Notes: generated by a model from the letters alone, not told the origin. A DNA stretch of 64,000 nucleotides from Fasciolopsis buskii (GCA_008360955.1 LUCM01002333.1:1-64000); one strand, 5' to 3'. Counted from the stretch's first letter, positions 38,701 through 52,600 are shown. Made by a program: numbers and translations.

Positions 38701-40970
38701 TTTGATATTCTTCGGATGTTCAACTAATCTCAAATGGGAAAAAAGGGTTTTTGAAAGGGAGTCTTTAGGATGTGTACCATTCTCAGATATATTCCTATCA
38801 CGTGATCAAGTTGGCTTGTTCCCACAAATCGGTTTTTTACGATCGGTGAGATGTGTGTGCATGTAAAAGTATGTGTAATACAATACAATGCAAAATATTG
38901 ACAGGATAATGGGTACACTGTGGCAATATTTTCCCCAACAAATCAGAAAAAAGTAATATCTAGCGTCTAACAAACAAAGACCTCACGGTTTGCTTTGGAG
39001 ATTCAGGCGAGGATAACCTAGTAGGAGTGAAACGAACGTTTCTGCCGAATGGCCAACTTGAATATTTCAATTAGAAATTTGTGAACATTAACAGAACTAA
39101 ACCCGGCACTCAAACGATCAAGAATAACAATGCATACCTATTCATCCCTAGCAGGGAAGGCATCATGGCCGATATGTTAAGTAGACGGCTTCACGTGATA
39201 ACCGGAAATTGATGACTTTCTGCTGAGCTTCGCAGATAGTTCATTTTTCGATCAGTTTTCTTTTCCTCAAATGAAACGGAGACTGCCCATGGATTCAGCC
39301 TTTCAGCGTGTATGCTGATTCAATTGCACCGGTAGGACAACCTATGTGCACATACATTGGAACATCATCGGAGCTGACTAGACATGGTATTAATCAATTG
39401 GCAAAGAGCCTCTGGAAGAGTTGGGTTCACGAATCAACACCAATGTACCTTTACTTCTGGTTTCCACCGTTAGAGGAAAAGATCAAAGTTGATGTTTCAA
39501 GGTCACATCTTGTCCACCATTCCGTTTGTAGCCACGTAGTTATCTCATCTTAGTGCTTGCACGAATTAACCCGATGGAAATACCACGCGATGTTGAATGG
39601 GTGTTTTGTGTGATATTATTTAAGGAAAATCTGTTCCAAGCAGTCAAACAGTTTTTCTATGAAGGCCAAGAAACAATGAGCTTTTTTGCTATAAGCTCCG
39701 GCAAGTAAAGCATCGTATATGCGCCGATACATTGAGTGAACCAAGCATAAACAGCGACCAATATTTCCTTATTGTTTCTTTTAAAGTTCTTTTCTAGATC
39801 GATTATAGAATCAGCCTACTTGGATCAAAAAACTTGCGTTCATTTTTGTTCGAAACAAATGAATGCCCAAGACACCCCATATTTCCACAATTGTTAGTAA
39901 ATATTTCAGTGTGCCTCGCAGTATTCGCACAACGACCGAGTTAATTTCTTATTTGATGATTGGTACTAAATCGCTGGGCAAAACCCACAAACTAGAAAAT
40001 TTCGCTACCAATGATATCAGATGAATTGCTTACGTGAGAGCTAGTGCGAATCACGTGTAGAATTTAGGATATGATTTCATTTGTAAGATATTCACTTATC
40101 CTTATCTGTTTATCTAAATTAGTAATAATCCGATTGAGAATTCGATTCTCAGAAAAGTGGTTTATGGCCAAATGAAAATCGTCAATTTTGAGAGGTGACC
40201 GATAACAGGAGAATTCGCTCACTCGGTTCTACCTCACTATGTTGCTCACCTAACCATAGGGAATCCGGCAGGGTAGGTTGGGATAGAGTTGAGGATTTGT
40301 GACAATAGCATATTGTACCAAACAGTTTCCACGCTACATTTGCCATTCCAGTCAGTTACTCATCTGATGACGGGGTTGCGAGGAGGTTACCAATCGATGC
40401 CCAAAAATTGAAGAACGCTTGATTTTTAGCGTCGAATTGGCCAACAGTAAAGATAAATTATATCTGCAAAATAGGACCATTTGAAATCAGATGAACGAGA
40501 CACGGAGTGGTAATCGGATCGACTCCAATGGGAAGATCAAGGTGTGAACCAACTGTTTGTCATAGTCCGGGGAAAAGTGACACTGGTCTGATTTTCACGA
40601 AAACTCAGTAGCTGAACGGGGGGTGGCGCCTGTTCGAAAGAAAATGGAAGAAGAGACTTTGAGCTTGAGATAGAGGAGGCCATTGACCAATGACTTTTGA
40701 CCTGAACGGACCCGCCTAAATCGTTCGATTATGAAAAATAAATGGAAATATAATTGACCATTCTTCTTTGATCGAACCGGTAGGAGGTGGTGTATGCCAG
40801 GTGGAATCGAGAGGATCGATCAAATTTGTGCGATGGCTGGTGGAATGGACCAATAACTACGAAATCAACAAACGAATTTAATGGCTTATGAAACTAATCA
40901 TCATGTGACATCAAAGCCCAACTCACCATTAGGGAGGAATAGAAACGACAAAAAACTGTTGCATCCACCC
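35794..40970. other. No gene recognised
   Basis: More than 5 kb without a feature I can support. The plus frame at 39308-39553 (81 codons) has a balanced composition (KSLWKSWVHESTPMYLYFW) but no recognised domain. A short ACAAT-like tract near 38878-38891 may be a trace of a LINE tail, too weak to call. Confidence 0.35.
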
Positions 40971-41140
40971 CGGCGGGAGGTGGCCAAACCGATAAGGTTG
41001 TGACGTTTGGACGTGAAGATCGCTGGTTCGAATCCTCCCACCGCTGGCCAACTTCCCCACTTCTGGCAGCATTTCGTTGGCCGCGGCAATCTTCCTGAAA
41101 AATACTGTAAACTTTCGTTTCATTAATAAAGCAAATAATT
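40971..41140 (+). mobile_element. tRNA-derived SINE (family A)
   Basis: A box AGGTGGCCAAACCGATAAGG, B box GGTTCGAATCC with CTCCCACCGC after it, body TTTCGTTGGCCGCGGC, tail TTCATTAATAAAGC. The GGCGGGAGG head pairs well with the CCTCCCACC side. Confidence 0.9.
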
Positions 41141-41253
41141 GATTAGTGACTAAAAAATCATTTGCAAACCCTAGTTGCTTCACGGGAACTGAGGTGCACA
41201 CGAACGAACGAATGCCGTTCGAAAGTCTTAGAAACCGGATTTTCGGGTAGGTT

Positions 41254-41320
41254 TTCAACAAGGACGAAACAACTGTACAGTGGTTCCTCTTTCTCTATGG
41301 TCATTCGAGTGTTGAGCCGT
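41254..41320 (+). mobile_element. SINE (family B) body fragment
   Basis: A stretch of about 26 bp starting at AACAAGGACGAAACAACTG matches the body of the family-B copy at 54.5 kb with two differences, and is followed by a similar TTCCTC...ATGGT stretch. The tRNA-like head is absent. Confidence 0.45.
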
Positions 41321-42140
41321 CTCGTGTAAAGGATTCTATGCTCTGAGTCGTTTGTATCCAATCTGTCAGAAAAAGTGAAGACATGAACCATGGAATGCTT
41401 AAATTTTCGATCGCGAACTCTAGTCAGTCAAATAACTGGAGATAAGTGAGAACTGGAACTCGACTCGAAATCCAGCCATCTCTCACCGCTATGCAGTTGG
41501 TTGGTCGAAAATTGTAAACTGACAAAAATCTTCAAACCAGAACTACTTTATTGATCGTTTGATTAAACATAATATATCTATACTTGAACAGCACTATGTC
41601 AATATCGCTTTTATTCGTTCTTTTTTGAACTAGTACTTCTGAGGGATAAGCGTAAAAGTAAAGCCACTCATCGAAGAACGCTTGCCGCGCTTTCGTTTGA
41701 CGCGTCTGTTGATGACGATATAGCATACACAATCTACCGATCAGTAAAAGCCGAAAACCTCGTGACCGTGGAACGCCATTTAACCTAACCAGAACCGTTG
41801 CAAAATCGACGCTTCTCTGCTTGCTGCCTAGTATGAACAAAGTAACATGCACTTTTGCACAAGTCATAGGATTGGTAACACTTTCGTTCGATCAACATGA
41901 ACTTTTGAGATTAGCTTTGTAGTACCTCCAATTTGACTGACTATGAAAATTTGGAAATGAAACGTGTTCCTGAAATCCTCAAATTTCATAAGCTTAAACT
42001 TCTTGACTGTTTACTGCCTGTCACTTGATGTTCTGTGCTGATCTAGCCACGAGGGAGTGTGACGGTTTCGCTCAAGTTTTGACTCACCGAATTTTGGCAC
42101 CTAGCGGAGAATGTGATTCAGGAAACGGAAGTCTGACAAA
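41321..42140. other. No gene recognised
   Basis: A 111-codon minus frame (41532-41867) has no recognisable domain or clear splice context. Confidence 0.35.
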
Positions 42141-42312
42141 CCGGCGGTGGCCACACCGACAAGATCGTGGCGTTTGGACGCGAAAGTCGCGGGTTCGAAT
42201 TCTCCCTCTGCCGGTCAACTTCCCCGCTTGGTCGCCCTCTGTCGGTTGCGGCCTCCTTCCTGAAATATTATGTACATTGCTATGTCATTAATAAAATGGA
42301 AGTGAAAGGTAG
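42141..42312 (+). mobile_element. tRNA-derived SINE (family A)
   Basis: A box GGTGGCCACACCGACAAG, B box GGGTTCGAATTC, body CTCTGTCGGTTGCGGCCTCC, tail GTCATTAATAAAATGG then AAAGGTAG. The tail is slightly diverged. Confidence 0.9.
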
Positions 42313-45018
42313 AACTTGAAAACACTAAACTGCCGGGCCCTGGTCCCATCTGGTCTTATGCTGACTGATGGAATCCCAGAGATGGTTTATGACTATGAAT
42401 ATGGTTGCGTTTCGGACATTGTTTATGGAATATAATGATCGTATACTGCAGTTGTTACTGCGTTTCGTGGTTTTCTTATGAGTATTATTATAATGTGCAA
42501 TCAGTACTGCTGCCTTGTCTACCTCACTCTATTGTTGACGGTTCCAACACACTACTTAACAATGGTCAGTAGTGTTTTGCTCACAAGAATGCCAAATAGG
42601 GCCAAAATTATTGGATTTGGAAATTGTGATGTGAATGTGTTCGAAGTTTTTTTCCATACACCTCTTACGAGCGTGAGAATCAAGAAGACTGATTGAACAT
42701 ATCACTACTTGTAGACATGAAATTGTCATTGTCTTCGACTTCCAAGAAGTATAACTAGCAAAATAATAAATCATGAGTAAATGCAAAAAGTTAAGGCGGA
42801 TGAATCAAACAACACAGACTACTTGTTTAGCTAATCGACGAAAACTCGTACGTGGATGACCGATTGAACAAAGACATTCCAGGCACGAAACTGATGAGAT
42901 ATCTTGTTTGCTTGACGAGTAGACCATGATGCAATTAGTCACCGATTTGTTACACTTAGGTTGTTCAAGTCGTTATCGATCGTCTGTTTCATATTCACTT
43001 TTTCTTCGTTTGTTCAAGCATGTATCTAGTAAATCTAAATTAAATAACTAATAAATATCATTGCTTTCATGGTTATTCCAATGTGAGTGAAGAGAACGCA
43101 CCGGATTGGCAAGCGATGAAAAGATAAATCTTTTAGTTCGTCCACACCTTGACAGATAAAGTTTGAGAATCACTAAGTCAAGGTCATTGTGTGGATGACC
43201 GCGCCGATCAACATGAAACGCAACAAGTGAGCGTAGCTAATGTATTGCAGTTCCAATAACTTGTCAACTGTTGCTTCTGAAAGTCACCATATTAGACTGG
43301 AAGATTCTTTGGGAAAATATCACGATCTAGGTAAGTGATATTGACGAGGGTCGCGTGAGACCACGGTTCCCATTCGCGACACTCTATAAGGTTGGTAGGG
43401 AATCCGATGCCAGTTAGCGACACAATATGTCGGCCCGCGATATACCATTCCACGGTGGTGTGGTTATTTTTGTCAATTAGTTTGTCCCCGGGGGCTTTCG
43501 GCGGATTACTAGGAGGCAAACATCACAAACAGGTAGAGAAAATGTGCGCTTTGTCCAATTTTTTGTATGATTAGAGCAAATTTTTGTCTAAGGCAACTAC
43601 CAAATTGTCAGAATGCAACAGGCAAGCACTGGAACAAAGGAATGTGAGCGACTGAATAGGATTAACTTATTCAGGTCAGAAAAAACTGAAAACCTAACGA
43701 TGTTGGTGGGGAAAGTTGCATACTTGTGTGCATGTGTGTGCGCTGGAGAGAGGGGAACAGGCAGGAGGACATATTTCGGTGATCTCAAAGGTTCTCACCC
43801 ATTCATTTCTAACGCCCTTCTAGATACGGTTAAAAAGGATGGTTCTTGGAAATTTTTCGCTGTGTAAAATCGATTCTAGAGTACATCTATTAAGATAGAA
43901 CTATCCACTCGTACACGAAGGTATGAACGAACATCCGTCGGTTTGAGAACTAGTTGGAGAGCGCTTCTTTAGTAATGTGCAATGTATTTGAGGTCCATTT
44001 TGTCGACCAAGTGCGGCATTTTTTGCCTGCGATAGTCAGTTCTTGCTTGCGTGACATTCATTTGACCAGCTTACTAAGTTGAACGTAAAAAAGATCTACC
44101 TACACTGACTTGAGGAAAAAAGCCAATTCGATTGCAAAATTGCATAAAAAACGGACAGATTTTTTCAATGTTCAAAATATTTTCTGATTTCGATCCGACA
44201 AATGTGAAGATAAATTGAGCTCACAAATTTACGGATAGCAAAATAACCTGAAAATAACCGCTCGTTCGGGGTGTTCTAGCGCTAGTTTCCAATTGAAACG
44301 TTATCTTTTGGAATAGATTGACTAGCAGAAATAAAACAAATTATTCGTATTCTTGTTAACGCATTTAATTCACTTTGTTCTTTTTCATTTTGAGAATCTG
44401 TTCGAACCTTTTGTATTTCTCAACAAAAGGAGTTTTTTTAGCTCCGCTCAAATCGGCTAAATGAATACTTTTTGATTATTTCGTCCGAATTCTGTCAATC
44501 AAAATGCATGTGACATTTGTTTTCTGCCACCGATCGATCATACACTTTTCTTTTGCTTAGATTTGGTGAATGTTGATCATGTGGAGTTCTTTTGCTGATT
44601 CCAACTCATCCGAGCATTTCATCCAAGTACAGATAGACAATGTGATTTCCATATCGCTCGAACTGATTCCTAAGCTAGGACGATTTGATGGTCTAGGTTG
44701 TTGACTTCTAACTGACATTCTCACTAACTGTGATAGTATTCTAAATCGTCGTTCATATTTTATTCATGTTTTTTTATGAATAAGTTTTTATATATACACG
44801 TTAAAAAGGTCATCAGTTCTGGAGGATCCAATTCCGTTCCGCGCAGTCCCCTTTTCGAATTCGGCAAATTCCAAGTTCCAGGTACTCTGCGTGGTACGAA
44901 TGCAAGTGGACAATTCGAGCATTCGAATTGCGATTCGAGTATGACAATTGGATATTCTGTTTGCAATTCGTGATGACTTTGACCGCCTTGACATGGGAGG
45001 ACTGATAGTTGGGTTTAG
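42313..45018. other. No gene recognised
   Basis: Open frames up to 84 codons (plus, 43613-43867) with a TGTG-rich part at 43725-43745. No domain recognised. Confidence 0.35.
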
Positions 45019-45327
45019 TCAACGAATTCGATCGGTTTTGGCGTTTAATAACTGTGAACTCATCCAATTATCGGCTGGCTGATCCAATCCAACAAGCAAG
45101 GTGAAACAGTCCCCACCCATGACCGAATCTTTTGTCGTATTTAGTAGGCAGGGAATGAAATCACTAAAATTGAACGCTTGACTACAAACTGCAAATTCGT
45201 TTTCTACTTCCCCCAGATTGTTTGCAGAAACCCGGCAATCCTTTACACGAAGAATGCGGTAGTAATAGGTGGACCCGTATTCTCCAACCAACACTCTGAT
45301 ATGCCGCCTGACATCTGGGTTATTCAG
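45019..45327 (-). CDS. Candidate terminal exon, unidentified protein
   Basis: On the minus strand 102 codons are open from a 3' splice signal (GATAGTTACAG) to a TGA at 45019-45021. The composition is protein-like: VGEYGSTYYYRILRVKDC, ANNLGEVENEFAVCSQ, and LLVGLDQPADNWMSS near the end. It starts in phase 0, matching the candidate exon at 45372-45476 across a 44-nt intron. I recognise no family. The neighbouring sequence gives no further context. Confidence 0.28.
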   Translation of the reverse strand: MNNPDVRRHIRVLVGEYGSTYYYRILRVKDCRVSANNLGEVENEFAVCSQAFNFSDFIPCLLNTTKDSVMGGDCFTLLVGLDQPADNWMSSQLLNAKTDRIR

Positions 45328-45371
45328 CTGTAACTATCGGATATTTACTTTATACCACTTAGAGAATTCAC

Positions 45372-45476
45372 AGATGCAAGCAGCAATGCGTATCGCTGTC
45401 GGCACCAGATCCTAAAACCGTTCTCTATTCGCTTAGCATTGTAGGGGTCTTCAAGTCTTCTTGAACTGTCCGCCAT
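45372..45476 (-). CDS. Candidate first exon of the same gene
   Basis: On the minus strand 35 codons run from an ATG (MADSSRRLEDPYNAK...) to a possible donor (GCATCT/GTGAAT). Joined to 45019-45327 this would give a 137-residue protein. The donor is a weak match, the intron would be only 44 nt, and there is no recognised homology. It is offered as a testable model only. Confidence 0.22.
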
Positions 45477-45854
45477 AATCTGGAATTCACAGACAAATTT
45501 CGACAGCACAATTCACGATATCCCAAACCAGCTTTAAAGGTGAGAAGTGAACAACAAATGGACAACTGTGATCATCAATCTGACCGGCATATTTCGACCG
45601 ATCCCCTTTCGAGAAGCACTAGAATTGGGGCTTGTCGGCTGATTAATAGCCTTCGGACGTAAGCTGAATTACGTAGTTCTGCCGCATTCTCGTTCGCTTG
45701 TTCGGAGCACCAAATTTGACCAAAAACAAATTCCCCGGTCAGTAGCAGAATGCAATCACGAGTTCTTAATCAGTGAGATGTGTCAGCGAATACCTTTGAT
45801 GTTTCAGCGGTGAGGACAGACATTGTGTAAGAACAAAAAGACCGCCAAAACCAA

Positions 45855-45870
45855 CACCACCACCACCACC

Positions 45871-45903
<33 letters not shown>
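45855..45903. repeat. Compound (CAC)n(CAA)n microsatellite
   Basis: About ten CAC units run directly into about six CAA units, with no interruption. Confidence 0.92.
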
Positions 45904-45904
<1 letters not shown>

Positions 45905-47587
45905 TTGGGAAATGAAGTGCTAATTTATCACAGCTACGGATGAGATGCAGCCGAATATAATCGTCTTCGAAATATCACTTATCAAGTAAATCGTTTGTCC
46001 AATCGCTGCCGAGAATGTCGGGTCAAAACTGAGACGAATAAGCTTTTCGTCGTGACTACCCTCCCGGTTTGGGGTTGCATAAAATGAGACTGTCTGTTTG
46101 TGCATACGTTGACGGTTGGTCGGGCAAAGCATTTTTCATATTCACGTTGCTCGAGTTTGCTTGTTCGCCGAAAGAATCCGTTTGATATGATCCTTGTAGT
46201 GAATAAAAAGTTGATATACGCAAATGGAAAAAAATCACAGTATCAGGACAGTTTGCTAGTGGAGTAGATAACGTTTAAGATGGAATCTTCCATTTGTCGT
46301 TTTTCGATTTGTTATGTCAACCGATTGCTTGTGTCGTGATTGTTCAGATGTTATTTTGGTACGCTGATAAATGATGTTCAATTCTGACGTGGATTAGTAG
46401 CAAAAAGAAAAAGAAAAACGCCCGGTGAAACTGAGTTCTTCCCACCACGAATCCGATTTGATTCCCTTTTTTATTTTGATTCTGCCAAATGCAGATTATC
46501 GTGAACACGAATTCCCGTGCTATCAGTCATAATCATGGCATGGTTCCCGTAATTTATAAATCCTCAATTATGGGACACGGGGATTGCAGCAATTCGCTGT
46601 TTTCTATAATCTATCCTAGACGAGAAAATAATTTTTCTAGTTTTCTAATCCTTAGGTATTTGCAGAGATTAGTATTAGGCCGCTTCTTTGACATGTCCAA
46701 GCTCGGATCGGAAGCGATACATTCTCGTTAAGAAATAAAGTTCAGTAAGAGATTCATCTAATTGGATTCAGTTCCCATCAACTATGAATAAATTAGCAGA
46801 TGTGACCAAAATGGAATTAATACTGTTTCCTGTCTTCACTAAGACAATTCTCTCATGTTCATTACCAGATGGCACCCGGTGGGAAGACTTGCGAGTCACG
46901 GACGACAATTAGTCCGCAGAAAAGTGACCGATTACTGGTGACTACAGAGCAAATTCAATGACTACTTGACGAAAGTAAAACAAAAAGAAAAGGTTCTTCT
47001 TGTTTCAAGAATACGCACTTGTGAACGGAAAAGAGAACGTTGGTTCGAACATTCAAATTGTGCAGAATCAAGCAACCGAGAACCTTGTCATTCATATTGA
47101 TCCTTGCTAACGCATTTCGTATGGAAACGTACCCATATCGCATTACACGAGTCAAGCTATTGTTGCATATATTTGATCCCAAAAGGCACAAGGAATTTAC
47201 TTTCTAACAGACGGAATTGAAAACACGAAAACAAATATCAATCACGATTGTGAACGTTGCTTGCCTATATCCTCCGTTCGACATCAAGGCTACCACAGAC
47301 AATGCGGATTTCATCGCCTCTCAGTTTAATTGTACTCAATCTTCATGTATTCTGTTTGTATGAAAATTTGTTTGTAATTTAGTTGAATCGTTTTTGTGGA
47401 CCACTTTCAATCTGAATTTGGCGGGCACTAAATTGTTTTCACAATTAACAGATCATTTGTACCGTTTCTGCACATTTGCACATCAACTAGAAATACTCAC
47501 CCGCCTGACGTTTCTGTTAGAACTAAAAAATGTCATAAAAATGTCTGTATAATTGTACATGTTTATGGATGTGTATGCTTGCCTATG

Positions 47588-47672
47588 TGCATGCACATGC
47601 ATGCATGTATGTATGTATGTATATATGCATGCATGTATGTATGCATGTATGTGTGTGCATGTATGCGCTTGT
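47588..47672. repeat. (ATGT/ATGC)n microsatellite
   Basis: Mixed tetranucleotide tract, in places also TATA. On the minus strand it gives spurious His/Tyr/Thr-rich frames. Confidence 0.9.
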
Positions 47673-48444
47673 GAATGTATGTGCCTAAAAGTGTATTTGT
47701 AAGTATTGCTTGACAACTTAAAGTGTAATAAAACTTCCTCTTTTTCAAATTAGGTTTTATGACTTGTGGAACCTCTGGAAGGTACCAAAAATGTTTTTAT
47801 CCCAAATAAACTTGCTAGTTGTCTGCTTTTTTCATGTGCATTCGAATTACTTGTTCCAAAAAGCCATTGATATTTGTAGTTCCTTTTGAGAAAATCAACA
47901 ATTTGCTATCAACGCTTATTAAATAAGATATGGTTCTGGAATGTATAAGCATCAGCTACACCGATCGGCCAGCAATCCAAACGATACGCCCAGATTTCCA
48001 ATTTTGGGGTCATTTTCTCTCCCGACAGCGTTTTATGTCGCGATATAAGCTAGCAACACGAGAAAGAAGACGGTAGTTTTCAGTGTCATGGAATTCTGCT
48101 TCCACTACACCTGGAATATGGATGTTCAGTATTTGAGTTCTGTACGCAACCGGCTATTGATCTGCCGGTAGTTCTCTTCTTAAAACATTGTACAGTTTTT
48201 TATATCTCATTAGGACTGAAGATAGACACCTCACAATTTGAGATGGCTACATGGCGTGGTCGTTTCGAGAAATGCTTCTGGTCAACTATGTGTTTTAAGT
48301 GACTCCAAATGCCTCATTGTGGTCGGAGTCAAGTGTTTCAGGCTCTGAGTTGACTACTCGAACTGGATGATGCTCAAAATACGCCCAAGCGACCGGCGCC
48401 TCAAAGAGACTCTACTGAGGATTTTTAAAATCTTTTAAAAAAAA

Positions 48445-48616
48445 ATACTTTTACTTCCTTAATATTAATGAGATAAAAATGTACATGATTACTTGAGAAA
48501 GGGGTCGCGACCAACAGAGGGCTGCCAAGTGAGGAATTTGACTGGCGGTGGGCGGATTCGAACCCGTGCCCTTCACGTCCAAACGCCATGACCGTATCCG
48601 CTTGGCCACTACCGGC
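48445..48616 (-). mobile_element. tRNA-derived SINE (family A)
   Basis: On the minus strand: GTAGTGGCCAAGCGGATACG, B box GGGTTCGAATCC, GCCCACCGCC, CTCTGTTGGTCGCGACC, and a tail with TTAATATTAAGGAAG. It is near full length. Confidence 0.9.
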
Positions 48617-49691
48617 AAGAATTTCTTATGCAATGCCCTCTCGTGGCGGAGATGTTCTTACTAAGTGCCCGCATGAAAGCAAAAGCCCGGTGTTCTTCAC
48701 TGGTTGGCTGCTTCTTGATAATCACTGATTTCATACCAACCACGGGCGGCGTACGAGGCTTACAGCTATGTGCTCACCGATGTCAGTGGTGAAGAGGTGC
48801 ACTGGGCACCCATAACGTCTAGCCCCATTCCAAGGGTGCATGAATTGAGCAAGTGATTACCGGTCCCCAGTAAGTTACGTGACGCTCAGACCATCTTGCT
48901 GCCTTGTGGGTTAGATCATTTGGTCAGAGGCTCGGGGTAAGTTCTCCTAAGTCAACCTTCTCCACTGGTTTGGGCAACCGTGAAGTATCAAGCCTGCAGA
49001 GGACTCATGGATCCCGATCGATGGCGGGCGATGAGTTAGCATGTGTTCTAAATTCTATACATTGTTTCTTTTCCTTTCTCACTTATAGCTCATTGTTTTT
49101 ATCCTTCGACGTGATTCGATGGCACATTATCTGCATTAGGATTTGTGCAATATATATATGTATTGTCTCATCAGATTCGAATCTGTAGCATGAGGAGTGT
49201 GCATGGAAGCTCTTCGTCGAAGAGTCCACAGAAGAACCACGACTGTGATTCGTTGATATATCTTTGCTAGTTGGGCTGAGCCAACCTTGGGAACGAGGGC
49301 AGAATGCCCCAGAAAATGCATATGTATATATAGAAGCAGTGGGCATATATACATATATATACTAAACAGTCGCTGCTGAGGGGCCACATGATTTCAGACG
49401 CCGAAGTCAGTAAGAATTGCATGAAAGTGCCTCCGTGAAGGCGAATATTCGACAGGCGATACCGGGCTAGACAATAGGTGATAGCGCGTCTAAAGGGAAT
49501 GAGCTGACACTGATTTCTCACTCCGGTGACTGACTGTGATTCGTTATCGCTCAGATCGCTGCCGCACTTGACCTACGGTGCACTCATATAATTCCAAGTT
49601 CCGGGTTGCAAATGATCAGTAGAATCCTGAAGTTACACGACCAACCACAAACGCATAAGAAATCCTGTTGCGAGGTTATTCTAAATAAATC
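48617..49691. other. Possible unclassified repeat; no gene
   Basis: The texture of 48.65-49.05 kb differs from its surroundings (GC-richer, with stretches such as CCCATAACGTCTAGCCCC). It is followed by a T-rich tail-like stretch (about 49065-49100) and TATA-rich tracts (49150-49360). It could be a separate dispersed repeat, but no second copy lies in this window. Confidence 0.25.
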
Positions 49692-52600
49692 GTGGCTTCA
49701 GTTTCTATTCATCTATTGCACAATGACTTTAACAAAGCTAAACGTTTAATTGTGCATAGGCAGCCAACAGACAGGGTCCAGCGATTACCAGTTGCACAGC
49801 TTTCCATCTACAAACTGTATGACCAATCGATTGTGCCACGATTCTACGTAGGGGGAGATATGTTGGAATTACATGGTGTAAAGCTTACTTTCTGCCCGAG
49901 CATTTCTGTTGCTGATTGGATTGAAGAAACGTCACCCAAATGTGACTAGGTTTTTGGTCTATTTGGAATAGTCCCGGGCACTACCTATTTTGGCATGGAG
50001 AACAAGCTTTTTTTTGCAAGGTTTCCTTACATTCAAAGTTTGTTCAGTTAGATAGCAGCTATGAAAAATACCGTGATAAATGGGGGTTAGTTATGCTTCA
50101 TATTTGCAGATAATTGCTTGTACTGTCAGAGCTTGGACATTTGTAGGCTAGTAAAGTTTACGTTTTTCTCATCGGAAAGTTTTTTTATGAAAATTCAGCT
50201 GATTATTATTGTCCACAGGAGCCTTTCCCGTTAATGCAATAGCCGGCCATACGTGTTTCCCTAGTGTCGTCAAAGTAGCCTCTACAAATCGAAATGATCG
50301 TGCGTTTTCACAGGCCAAATCATGCTTCGTTCAGTTTCACATACGTGGATCTTAAAATTTTTTGCTTGCGAATTGCTTTTTTTTGTCGTGTCGCTTTCGC
50401 GTTACAAAACAATCTAACTAGTTGGCACGATGCCAGATCCGTGAGGCCCGAGTTTGTTCACCAAGGTTGGTTGTTAGAATCCCCGTTTGTCCTCGATTAT
50501 TTGGATTCACGGAGAACTTATTTACCGGAGCACCTATCAGTTTTATTTGTCAATACGAGTGGTCTTATCACACGATGTTCTCCAATGTGAATTGTCATTA
50601 GCCCTCTGGGAATGAGACTCCATGATACACGGACATGTCCGCATAACACCGGTTGTGTTTCGTTAACAATTTCTAAGCCTATGTGCCAAAATTTCATTTC
50701 GGAATGCTCGATCAGAACAAAATTTTTCCAGCTTCATGACTGCCGAATGAGAAATTGCGAGATATATGTTAGTTGGAAAATCTGACCGAACAAAATAGGC
50801 CAAGAAATTGTGCTTTCTTCAGCAGAATTGGAATGCAATTGAGTTTTACATTGTGAAATTCATATACGACACAAAGAAGGTAAAAGCAAACAAAATGCAC
50901 GACTGTTTTCCGGTAGAAATAACGTTGACAAATGTAGAAATGCATTATATGTTGCTCTGTACGAAAGCTTGGGGTTTTGTTTCGTGAATCTCGTAATCCT
51001 GTATGGACCAGCTAGGTTCAGCAAATGTGAATCTACTCATATCATAACTGGGTTACAATTGACGCAGTTGTAGTATTTTTGACTACTGGATATTGGAAAG
51101 TCAATGGACCACTGCTTGTAGAAAGAATTGTTTCCGATAGAAATGGAAGTTTGTTCATTTTGTTATGCCTGACGCCCGAATCTCTATGCCATTATGCGAA
51201 TCGGTCTGAATGAGATTACCATATACCAAGTAAGTGAACAACTGAACTACGGGACGGCTAAGTGGACTAATCGTTCTGCCTCTCGCAGACCAACTGTACA
51301 CGTCAGTCATGTTCGTGGAAGACGACAGCTCACACCCGCTCGGCTTGTTACCATTTCGGCCTCATCAGAAACCTACAGGGTCATGGGCCAGTCGAAGTTT
51401 CAGAATGATATCCGACAGGTACAGGCATTTGACGATGTGGAATACAACGCTGCCGAAACACTAGTAAACCGCAATGATATAACGCCAAGCGAGTGAATCT
51501 GTTCGGCATTCGCTGAATGCATACAGTGTTGGATCGAACAAAAACTGCCAGCTTTATGCATGTTCCCGAGTCAGTGCATGCATGCATCCATGAAAGGATA
51601 TGGAGAAATATCGTATGAATTCATTATGCCAGTGACACGTTCCAGGAAGGTGCGTCGCTGTTTGTAAGTTATGCACAATTCATGTGCCGTTGTATCATTT
51701 CAAGAGTGAATACACGACTTCAGTGGAGTTCCTGCCGTAGTGATCTCTGGCTCGCCATATCGACTATGATTACGTCGTGAACCCCGATACCCAACTTATC
51801 CCGACGTAGTGACAACAGTTTTCTCGTCACCAAAGATAATCCAAGGATGACTGTAACGGTCGAACCGTGCCTCAGATTAAACGAATGCAATTGACATTTT
51901 ACTTCAGGTTCGGTTATGAAAGAGATGAATTCGAACCTGAGTGGTTCTTCATAAAAAATGCCCAATGTTGCACAGTCCTACTGGAGGATTTGAACGATCA
52001 ACTCATCACCTAAGTTAGCGTTGCGTTTTGATATCAATTTGTTTTTTAATTTGAAATTTACCGTACATTCGTAAAAAATCTATTCACAAAGAAAAATGAT
52101 CGGCAAACCTCACTGTCTTGCTAACAGATATAATAAGCCCGGTTGATGTGAATAGTAGTACGCCCTGGTCTAGGGTGAACTACCAACGTAAGACAAAACA
52201 TACATGATTTGAACAAACCTATGCCAAAGCTGGAAAATGAAACTGGATACGAGTCGAGGGAAAACCACTTAAATGATAATGGTCCCTTTACTCCTTTCCA
52301 TAAGTCATTGGTACAGCACCACACTACCATCTAAATCGAATGTGGGGATGTCTGCGGAATGGCTTGCTTTTTCATCAACTTAATCGTTTTCCATTCTGTC
52401 CACATGTTGATCGTACAGAATTCACTTGTGTTGACAATCCCCTAAGGGATGGGTTTTCCTGACATTCTGACAATATGGTTCTCAATTCCTAACGCGATCA
52501 CAAGTACAACTTAGAGCACGGGAATATTCCGTGCGTTGTATTAGCCGCAAACATACGATAGACAATTTGGTGACAGACGAACATCGTCCTCGGGTATTTC

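Larger units (their letters stand above)
45477..48444. other. No gene recognised; microsatellites
   Basis: Contains a CAC/CAA compound microsatellite and an ATGT/ATGC tract. A 70-codon minus frame at 45920-46132 is protein-like but unrecognised and could belong upstream of the 45-kb candidate. Confidence 0.35.

Noticed and set aside
39308..39553. 81-codon plus frame as an exon
   Set aside because: Balanced composition, but no recognised domain and no convincing splice signals on either side.
47483..47748. His/Tyr/Thr-rich minus frames
   Set aside because: Direct translation of the ATGT/ATGC microsatellite.
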